DNA of 5,312 nt, from positions 1 through 5,312 of the forward strand of contig JAUVAJ010000152.1 in assembly GCA_030591795.1 (NCBI GenBank), in the 5' to 3' direction. Shown piece after piece: positions 1-5,312 of the stretch (the stretch's first letter is position 1; every line of letters begins with the position of its first letter). The stretch comes from Desulfuromonadales bacterium (GTDB taxonomy: Bacteria > Desulfobacterota > Desulfuromonadia > Desulfuromonadales > UBA2294). The notes beneath the pieces were generated by a model, which was given only the letters and a program-made list of their open reading frames with translations, made no database searches and was not told the origin of the DNA. Both the position numbers and the translations under genes were made by a program.

Positions 1-720
1 AGATCCAATATTGACCGTCTCTCCGACAGCTTTGTTACAGCGAGCTAACTCGAGAAATCCCCGGCAAGTATCGTCAACGTAATTGAAGTCTCGTGTAGGA
101 GTGACATCACCGAGACTAATTTCCTTCATGCCGCTGGCTATCTGCGTGATGATAGTAGGTATTACAGCTCTATTAGACTGGCGTGGTCCATAGGTATTAA
201 ATGGGCGAGCGATAGTCAATGGAAGATCAAACGCATTGAAAAAGCTCATTGCCATGGCATCGGCGCCTATCTTCGACGCACTGTATGGCGACTGGGCTTG
301 CAATGGGTGTTTTTCGTTAATTGGAACATAGAGCGCGGTGCCATAAACCTCGCTTGTCGATGTGTGTATGACTCGCTTAACATCGTTAGCAAGAGCTGCC
401 TGGCATATATTCAAAGTTCCTCTAACATTTGTATCAACATAGCTATCTGGCGCTACATATGAATAAGGGATAGCAATAAGAGCCGCCAAATGGAATACGA
501 CATCTACACCTTTTGTTATATGTCTGCAATAATTTGGGTCGCGAACATCACCGCAGAGCACCTCCATATCTTTGAGGCATGCAACATCCTCAAGCCATCC
601 CCAATTATTAAATGAATTATACTGAGAAAGAGCTTTGACATTATAACCTTCTCGAACTAATAACTCGGTCAAATGCGAGCCAATAAATCCATCTGCTCCA
701 GTTACAAGAACATTTTTCAT
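1..720 (-). CDS. legB: LegB-like NAD-dependent nucleotide-sugar 4,6-dehydratase (3' end outside window)
   Basis: This is an extended short-chain dehydrogenase/reductase that probably removes water from a nucleotide-activated N-acetylhexosamine to give the 4-keto-6-deoxy sugar, the first step of legionaminic acid synthesis in the cytoplasm. Visible in the 240 codons: the Rossmann dinucleotide loop TGADGFIG (residues 7-14), HLAA (77-80), the catalytic STSEVYG stretch with T122 and E124, the YSASK motif with Y146 and K150, then RPFNTYGPR and an NIGS motif at the window edge. The sequence around IAIPYSY and DTNVRGTLN closely follows LegB proteins as I remember them. It starts at ATG 720, with a GGGA ribosome-binding site 5 bases upstream, and lies 44 bases after the capsule-like gene. 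Family members have about 320-340 residues, so roughly 90 are missing. The exact substrate (GDP- or UDP-GlcNAc) cannot be read from sequence. The family is nearly certain; the LegB assignment is strong but rests on recalled similarity. Confidence 0.9.
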   Translation of the reverse strand, partial: MKNVLVTGADGFIGSHLTELLVREGYNVKALSQYNSFNNWGWLEDVACLKDMEVLCGDVRDPNYCRHITKGVDVVFHLAALIAIPYSYVAPDSYVDTNVRGTLNICQAALANDVKRVIHTSTSEVYGTALYVPINEKHPLQAQSPYSASKIGADAMAMSFFNAFDLPLTIARPFNTYGPRQSNRAVIPTIITQIASGMKEISLGDVTPTRDFNYVDDTCRGFLELARCNKAVGETVNIGS

Positions 721-725
721 TGCGT

Positions 726-729
726 TCCC
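726..729 (-). promoter_or_regulatory. Ribosome-binding site of the legB-like gene
   Basis: The minus strand reads GGGA five bases before the ATG at 720. It is a short but correctly placed Shine-Dalgarno match and supports that start. Confidence 0.5.
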
Positions 730-764
730 AATCACATTAATTGTTTAACAACCTATATTCAGGT

Positions 765-2315
765 CTATTCATTATAAATTCCCAGATTTCTGGTTTTACG
801 CCTCTCCAGGAAAAATGGAATTAACAACAAATTATCGACAAAAAGCTTGTACAGCAAACCAAACAGGCGATAACTCCCGAACAAAGTGAAATAATCTACC
901 GCAGGAATGCGAATCCCTAAAAAATAGTCACGCGCCCCTCGTCCAAAATTAAAGTATTTCCACTTGCGCCCTTTCACCGACAATTTATAAAATCCATATT
1001 GATACGCAGCCATAAGATCAAGAGGATCCAGGCGGGAGGCTAACAGCTCTTTTAATTCATCATCACTTGCAGGCATATAGCACCCCCCCAAAAAACGATA
1101 GAACGACGGGCCCAGCAGGATAACCGGCTTGCGAGCATAGACCGCTTCGATACCAACCGTCGAGCCGGCGACCAGCACCTTTTCACATCGGTCAATCAAT
1201 TCATAGGTGCTGATGGGAGAGTCCGCGGCAATAACGGATACATTGTTGTTTAGACCATCCAAATCATTCAAATCAGAATGATATGCACGCTTCACATTTT
1301 TCAGATTCGGGTGAATTCTTAGATAAACATGAATAGACTTGTCAACCTGGCAGGCCAGATCCGATACTCTCCTGATAATTTCTATCTGACTCGGAAGGAA
1401 CTTGTAACTATCAAATTCTTTGTCTATTCCTGAATACTCATCTTCAGAAGTATTGAAAAATACAATATTTCTTTTATTTTCATCCCATCCGCTTGGCAGA
1501 CAGCCATCAACTTGATTTTCAACGTAAATAACTTTTTCAATAGTACGCTGTCCACTCTTTCTGTTTTCATAAAAGATTTTTGAAAAAGCTATCATTTCAC
1601 TTTCATTACGAGATGCAAGGTTTTCTGACCAAAATTTTTGGTAGAGATTTGCATTTTCCTTTATATTATGAGGCAGAGAATTTAAAAAACAAACACTTCT
1701 ATGTTCCCATACTGGGGCATGAGCTTCAGTTTCAAAACATTTAACCTGTTTACCAAGTGAAATCGGTTTGCGCATAAACGAGCGTGCGTCAAATGTACGC
1801 CCATTAAACAGAGAATAGGTTTCTGGGGACAACTTATCCTCAATATTTTCAACAACATGCGACATATTAGCAGCAACACGCAGCAAATCATTGAAATATG
1901 AAATTATTTGACGATTGAATTCCGGGAAGAGATTTCGCCTTAGGGGTACATAAAACGATAATACCGAGTAACCAATATCGACACCGTTGTAATTTATAGA
2001 CTTCAGCTCGTCAATTGACGAAAAATCAAAATTTAAACTGCTGACATGATCTAGTTGTTGTTTGTCAACAAAATCACTCAACTGATACACATCAATATGT
2101 TTTGGCAATTTTTTCATCGCAGATTTTGCCAACGCCCGGCAAACCGTACAAACAGTTTTTGACGCACAAACATTTGCTTTACAATAGCGGAACACCCCAT
2201 CACAGTAGACGACCGATACGGACTCATCTACCTCAGAAGCGACAACCGCTTCGTCCAGCATAACGGTAAAATGAGCATTAAAACGTGCATGGGGTAGAAT
2301 AAAAACTTGACTCAT
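765..2315 (-). CDS. Capsule-biosynthesis-like protein with N-terminal cysteine cluster (possible GT-B transferase)
   Basis: A 516-residue protein I cannot name with certainty. The N-terminal part begins with SQVFILPHARF and carries five cysteines at residues 38, 45, 50, 56 and 59 (C-x6-C-x4-C-x5-C-x2-C), suggesting a metal or iron-sulfur site or structural disulfides. The C-terminal half looks like the GT-B-like capsule synthesis and polysialyltransferase-type families: a strand ending in RIHPNL (H335, P336), then VLVAGSTVGIE (S385, T386) followed by ARKPVILLGPSFY, a typical donor-phosphate-binding arrangement. Residues about 484-503 are hydrophobic and followed by a basic ERRK stretch, which could attach the protein to the membrane. 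A role in building or modifying a surface glycan is inferred from this and from the flanking legB and methyltransferase genes. The start chosen is ATG 2315; an in-frame TTG at 2324 would add three residues but lies only 3 bases from the GAAGG ribosome-binding site. The middle of the gene is distinctly AT-rich (about 30% GC at 1561-1620), hinting at separate ancestry. Confidence 0.65.
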   Translation of the reverse strand: MSQVFILPHARFNAHFTVMLDEAVVASEVDESVSVVYCDGVFRYCKANVCASKTVCTVCRALAKSAMKKLPKHIDVYQLSDFVDKQQLDHVSSLNFDFSSIDELKSINYNGVDIGYSVLSFYVPLRRNLFPEFNRQIISYFNDLLRVAANMSHVVENIEDKLSPETYSLFNGRTFDARSFMRKPISLGKQVKCFETEAHAPVWEHRSVCFLNSLPHNIKENANLYQKFWSENLASRNESEMIAFSKIFYENRKSGQRTIEKVIYVENQVDGCLPSGWDENKRNIVFFNTSEDEYSGIDKEFDSYKFLPSQIEIIRRVSDLACQVDKSIHVYLRIHPNLKNVKRAYHSDLNDLDGLNNNVSVIAADSPISTYELIDRCEKVLVAGSTVGIEAVYARKPVILLGPSFYRFLGGCYMPASDDELKELLASRLDPLDLMAAYQYGFYKLSVKGRKWKYFNFGRGARDYFLGIRIPAVDYFTLFGSYRLFGLLYKLFVDNLLLIPFFLERRKTRNLGIYNE

Positions 2316-2327
2316 AGCTGACAAAAA

Positions 2328-2332
2328 CCTTC
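2328..2332 (-). promoter_or_regulatory. Ribosome-binding site that decides the capsule-like gene start
   Basis: GAAGG on the minus strand lies 12 bases before the ATG at 2315 and 3 bases before the alternative TTG at 2324. Neither spacing is ideal. The TTG is too close for normal initiation, so the ATG is preferred. Confidence 0.4.
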
Positions 2333-2396
2333 AAATATCGTTGAATAAGGATTGTGGTTTTAGGCACCAACTCTTCGGAGCCCTGAAACGACAACA

Positions 2397-3164
2397 TTAC
2401 TGATGGGTCACGTAGATCTTGATTCCTGGTTTCAGGTTGAATCTTTTTTTGACGATCTTCAGACCGTGCTTGTTAAATAAGGTTTCGAGGTTTTCATGAT
2501 TGAAATTGTAAAGATGCTCTGAGGGCAAGATCGCTTCCCAGTCGGCGAGGTTAGACGGAACACGCCAATGGCCTTCATCCGGAGTACGTAGATCGATGAC
2601 CCCGCCCGGCGCCAGGATTCGCTTAAGTTCAGCAACAAAGGCATTCAGGTCAGGGACATGCTCGATCACGTCATAGATCGAAAGAACATCAAAATAACCA
2701 TCGGAATAATTCTGCGCTTCTAGTGTCCCTTGGGATACATTCTCCAACCCGAGTTCGTTGCGGGCATACTCCAGCCCCCAGGGCTCAACATCGACACCGA
2801 ACGCTTCAAAACCGGCTTCTTTTGAACAATAGACGACAAATCCGACCGAACAGCCGATATCAAGCCAGCGACCACCGGCGACGAAATGTTTTTTGATTCT
2901 TCTGACCCAGGGCCGGATCCGGCGCATCTTCTTATCCTTCTTCTTGAAATAAAGTTGGCCGTAATCTGCGTCGTAGGTGTTCAAAACATCTTCAAAGTGC
3001 GGACGTGGATTGATCATCACGAGATCGCAACCGTTGCAACGGACAAAAGGCTCTTCGAGCTTCTTAAACAAAAAGGTGAAAGCGTCACCACCGCAGACAG
3101 GACAGGAAATCTCTTCCCATTTCGTCTGAGCGTTAACGCGAATGATCGTGTTATCCGATGCCAT
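2397..3164 (-). CDS. Zinc-ribbon class I SAM-dependent methyltransferase
   Basis: A 255-residue cytoplasmic protein that should transfer a methyl group from S-adenosylmethionine, probably to a sugar or glycan precursor given its neighbours. Residues 21-46 hold CPVCGG and CNGC, a four-cysteine zinc-ribbon-like module (C21, C24, C43, C46), followed by the MINPRP segment often found in such fusions. The class I fold then shows motif I LDIGCSVGF (101-109), the acidic residue D125 after strand 2, and the FDVLSIYDVIEHVPD segment (158-172), followed by LKRILAPGGVIDLRTP. This order fits the Methyltransf_23-like group seen in polysaccharide loci. It is shorter than the roughly 400-residue sugar C-methyltransferases that also carry an N-terminal zinc module, so I do not assign that reaction. 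The ATG at 3164 has a GGAGA ribosome-binding site 9 bases upstream. Domain identity is confident; substrate is unknown. Confidence 0.88.
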   Translation of the reverse strand: MASDNTIIRVNAQTKWEEISCPVCGGDAFTFLFKKLEEPFVRCNGCDLVMINPRPHFEDVLNTYDADYGQLYFKKKDKKMRRIRPWVRRIKKHFVAGGRWLDIGCSVGFVVYCSKEAGFEAFGVDVEPWGLEYARNELGLENVSQGTLEAQNYSDGYFDVLSIYDVIEHVPDLNAFVAELKRILAPGGVIDLRTPDEGHWRVPSNLADWEAILPSEHLYNFNHENLETLFNKHGLKIVKKRFNLKPGIKIYVTHQ

Positions 3165-3173
3165 TCTAGAAAT

Positions 3174-3178
3174 TCTCC
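3174..3178 (-). promoter_or_regulatory. Ribosome-binding site of the methyltransferase gene
   Basis: GGAGA on the minus strand sits 9 bases before the ATG at 3164, a good Shine-Dalgarno match. It lies just after the last recognisable codon of the broken glycosyltransferase gene. Confidence 0.65.
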
Positions 3179-3193
3179 AAGAGATCTGTATTA

Positions 3194-3605
3194 TTAAAAG
3201 TTCTTACCATGAGCAGACAATACGTCATAAACATACTAGAGTTCTCAGGACCATTTACTTGAGGATAAAGTTTTTTTAAACGTAATTCATGAGACCGGAA
3301 GGTATCTGTTTAACCAGTCTCTTTATCTGTTCAGCAAGCATCCGACTGTCACTAAGCTGAAACAGGCGTTCTGTTACGTCGTTCTTGACGATATCAAGCA
3401 TCCCACCGCGCGCCGTGCCGATAATTGGTCGTCTAGCATCAGAACCTCGGCCGTCGCTCAAAGCATAGACCTCGGCTATCTGCTTATGACTACCGCAGAA
3501 GCGAACACGCTCTTTCAATCCAAGCAATTTTATCAGTATTGACAACTCCTGAAAATAGTTATTTTCAACTTTATGCACTCCGCTGATGGTCACCAAATAA
3601 GTTGA
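3194..3605 (-). pseudogene. Decayed family 4 glycosyltransferase, C-terminal remnant
   Basis: Remnant of a GT-B fold, family 4 glycosyltransferase that would have transferred a sugar from a nucleotide donor to a glycan intermediate. The frame from 3605 gives a typical start of the C-terminal domain (YLVTISG, then LLGLKERVRFCGS and IAEVYALSD), and later RPIIGTARGGMLDIV. Between them the usual segment with the first glutamate of the E-x7-E donor motif is missing. The piece TAEVLML, which should follow it, is read only in another frame (3454-3434), with one base lacking before RPIIG. After LAEQIKRLVKQIPSGL the frame continues through two stops, TAA at 3278-3276 and TAA at 3257-3255, as NYV*KNFILK*MVLRTLV. 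A further frame change leads to YDVLSAHGKNF and a final TAA at 3194. The N-terminal acceptor domain is absent; a cysNC stop lies 9 bases upstream. The uninterrupted 106-codon stretch (3596-3276, beginning with TTG) could make a fragment but not an active enzyme. Family and decay are well supported; the original sugar specificity is unknown. Confidence 0.82.
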
Positions 3606-3614
3606 CTATCATAT

Positions 3615-5312
3615 TTAGTGAAACCCCTTGGGATTGATAATTTCATTCACAATTTCTTCAGCAAGGTCCTCCGCCGATCTCTCACCAGCCTGTACTACAA
3701 TTTCCGGATTCTCAGGTGGTTCATAATCCGAATCAATCCCGGTAAAGTTGGGTAGTTCCCCGGCCCTGGCTTTTTTATACAACCCCTTTGGATCCCTCTG
3801 TTCACAAATCTCCAGCGGTGTATTTACAAAGATTTCAATAAATTCACCTTGTTCTAGTAGTTCACGTGCCAGATTCCGTTCGCTCTTGAAGGGCGAGATA
3901 AATGAGGTCAACACAATCAGACCGGCATCTACGAACAGCTTGGCGGCTTCAGCGATGCGGCGAATATTTTCGACCCGGTCGACATCGGTAAAACCGAGAT
4001 CACGGTTGAGCCCGTGGCGAACGTTGTCGCCATCTAGCAGATAGGTACGCTTGCCGAGGCTATGCAGCTTTTTTTCCACCAGATTGGCAATGGTCGACTT
4101 ACCCGCACCAGACAGGCCGGTAAACCAGAGCACTTTTGGGGTCTGTTCATTGAGTTCAGAGCGGCTCTGCTTGTTAATTGCAATCGACTGCCAATGGATA
4201 TTGGTAGCACGACGTAACGGAAAGTCGATCATCCCGGCACCAACCGTGGCGTTGGTGAAGCGATCGATGAGGATGAAATTGCCAGTATTGCGGTTGTCCT
4301 GATATGGGTCAAAAGAGATCGGCTTGGTCAGGCTTATATTGCAGATTCCGACTTCATTTAACTCAAGTGTTTTGCCCGGTTCACATTGCAGCGTGTTAAC
4401 GTTGATCTTGTGCTTGAGAGCTGAGACAGTTGCAGGTGCAGTCGCTGAACCAGCCTTGAGCAGGTAACTGCGTCCCGGCAAACACGGTTCATCATGCATC
4501 CAGACTAAATGGGCTTCAAACTGGTCGGCGTAAGCAGGACGTTGCTCCGGGTCACAGAGCATGTCCCCACGGCTGATATCGATCTCGTCATCAAGGGTAA
4601 TAGTCACCGCCTGCCCGGAAACTGCTTCAGACAGATCACCATCCATGGTAACAATCCTGGCCACCTTGCTGACCTGCCCGGATGAAGGAACCACCACAGC
4701 ATCACCCGGTCGAACCATGCCCGAAGAGATTGTGCCGGAGAAGCCTCGAAAATCAAGGTTTGGGCGATTAACCCACTGTACCCGCATCCGAAACGGCTTG
4801 CTCGAAGCATCATCGCGAATCGGGACATTTTCGAGATATTCTAGTAAAGGTACCCCTTTGTACCAGGGAGTAGCATCGCTAGGCGCAATAATATTATCAC
4901 CAGCCAAGGCCGACATCGGTATGGGACAAATGTCATCAAAACCGAGATCGACCGAAAACTGTTTATACTCCAGACAGATTTCGTTAAATCGTTCCTCTGA
5001 ATAATCGACCAGATCCATCTTGTTGACCGCCAGAACAATCTTGCGGATACCGACCAGCGATACCAGATAGCTATGGCGCTTGGTCTGGGTCAAAATACCC
5101 TTGCGCGCATCGACCAGAATAACCGCCACATCAGCCGTCGACGCACCGGTCACCATATTGCGAGTATACTGCTCATGCCCCGGTGTATCAGCGACTATAA
5201 ACTTGCGCTTGTCCGTAGAAAAATAACGATAAGCTACATCAATCGTAATCCCTTGCTCCCGCTCAGCCTGCAAACCGTCGAGCAGCAGCGCATAATCGAT
5301 CTCTTCACCCTG
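3615..5312 (-). CDS. cysNC: Bifunctional sulfate adenylyltransferase subunit 1 / adenylylsulfate kinase (5' end outside window)
   Basis: A fused enzyme of sulfate activation in the cytoplasm. The CysN half is the GTPase subunit that works with CysD to form APS from ATP and sulfate; the CysC half phosphorylates APS to PAPS. Numbering from the window edge, 565 residues are present. The GTPase domain shows DTPGH (from residue 42) and NKMD (from 97) plus the translation-factor switch region [14 protein letters not shown]. Beta-barrel domains follow to about residue 385. The APS kinase begins with [12 protein letters not shown] (Walker A from 399), then [15 protein letters not shown], and FISPF with S473 at the position of the phosphoserine of E. 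coli CysC. Reading stays open to base 5312, beginning [13 protein letters not shown], so the true start and the first GTPase P-loop lie beyond the edge; about 65-75 residues are missing compared with the usual 630-640. CysD is expected immediately upstream. The role could be sulfur assimilation or supply of PAPS for sulfation of a glycan. Confidence 0.96.
   Translation of the reverse strand, partial: QGEEIDYALLLDGLQAEREQGITIDVAYRYFSTDKRKFIVADTPGHEQYTRNMVTGASTADVAVILVDARKGILTQTKRHSYLVSLVGIRKIVLAVNKMDLVDYSEERFNEICLEYKQFSVDLGFDDICPIPMSALAGDNIIAPSDATPWYKGVPLLEYLENVPIRDDASSKPFRMRVQWVNRPNLDFRGFSGTISSGMVRPGDAVVVPSSGQVSKVARIVTMDGDLSEAVSGQAVTITLDDEIDISRGDMLCDPEQRPAYADQFEAHLVWMHDEPCLPGRSYLLKAGSATAPATVSALKHKINVNTLQCEPGKTLELNEVGICNISLTKPISFDPYQDNRNTGNFILIDRFTNATVGAGMIDFPLRRATNIHWQSIAINKQSRSELNEQTPKVLWFTGLSGAGKSTIANLVEKKLHSLGKRTYLLDGDNVRHGLNRDLGFTDVDRVENIRRIAEAAKLFVDAGLIVLTSFISPFKSERNLARELLEQGEFIEIFVNTPLEICEQRDPKGLYKKARAGELPNFTGIDSDYEPPENPEIVVQAGERSAEDLAEEIVNEIINPKGFH

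Noticed and set aside
741..751. Near-palindrome TTGTT-T-AACAA before the legB-like gene
   Set aside because: Eleven bases of AT-rich sequence; such a match is expected by chance and there is no second copy or promoter to support an operator.
2363..2382. Imperfect hairpin (GGCACC / GGAGCC, five of six pairs) after the methyltransferase gene
   Set aside because: One mismatch, a short stem and no run of T on the minus strand after it, so it does not qualify as an intrinsic terminator.
2886..3197. Open reading frame on the plus strand opposite the methyltransferase
   Set aside because: It lies antisense to a gene with clear domain motifs and shows no recognisable motif of its own. It is a frame shadow.
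3268..3280. Run of seven T before the plus-strand sequence TAAACG
   Set aside because: No stem adjoins it, and it falls inside the glycosyltransferase remnant, so it is not a terminator.
3199..3310. Alternative open frame of about 40 codons reading SHELRLKKLYPQVNGP on the minus strand
   Set aside because: It overlaps the tail of the broken glycosyltransferase, whose homologous codons lie in the other two frames, and it has no ribosome-binding site.
3748..5004. Several plus-strand open frames opposite cysNC
   Set aside because: They mirror well-conserved CysNC coding sequence, have low-complexity serine- and arginine-rich translations, and lack any family signature.

Overview
The window is a run of minus-strand genes, read from right to left, from a surface-polysaccharide or nucleotide-sugar locus of a proteobacterium. 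A gammaproteobacterium is most likely, judged from the fused CysN-CysC protein, the LegB-type dehydratase and the moderate, uneven base composition. No taxonomic marker gene is present, so this placement is an inference. No tRNA, rRNA, CRISPR array, insertion sequence or convincing terminator was seen.

Layout in transcription order: (1) 5312-3615, the 3' nine-tenths or so of a bifunctional cysNC gene (ATP sulfurylase GTPase subunit fused to APS kinase), which makes PAPS and is cut by the window edge at its 5' end. (2) About 3605-3194, the wreck of a family 4 (GT-B) glycosyltransferase gene. It has lost its N-terminal half and carries an internal deletion, frameshifts and two in-frame stops, yet its last codons can still be followed almost to the next gene. 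(3) 3164-2397, a SAM-dependent methyltransferase with an N-terminal four-cysteine zinc-ribbon-like module. (4) 2315-765, a large protein with a five-cysteine N-terminal cluster and a C-terminal half resembling capsule-biosynthesis GT-B-like transferases. (5) 720-1, the 5' 240 codons of a LegB-like nucleotide-sugar 4,6-dehydratase, cut by the left edge.

Gaps between genes are short (9 to about 81 bases) and all genes share one strand, so co-transcription is plausible. LegB-type dehydratases start the legionaminic (nonulosonic) acid route, so the genes beyond the left edge may complete that pathway. PAPS from CysNC could feed sulfate assimilation or sulfation of a glycan; the window contains no sulfotransferase, so the second option is only a hypothesis. 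The most informative observation is the decayed glycosyltransferase, which shows that the locus has been remodelled. No clearly new biological system is visible. The least understood intact gene is the cysteine-cluster capsule-like protein.
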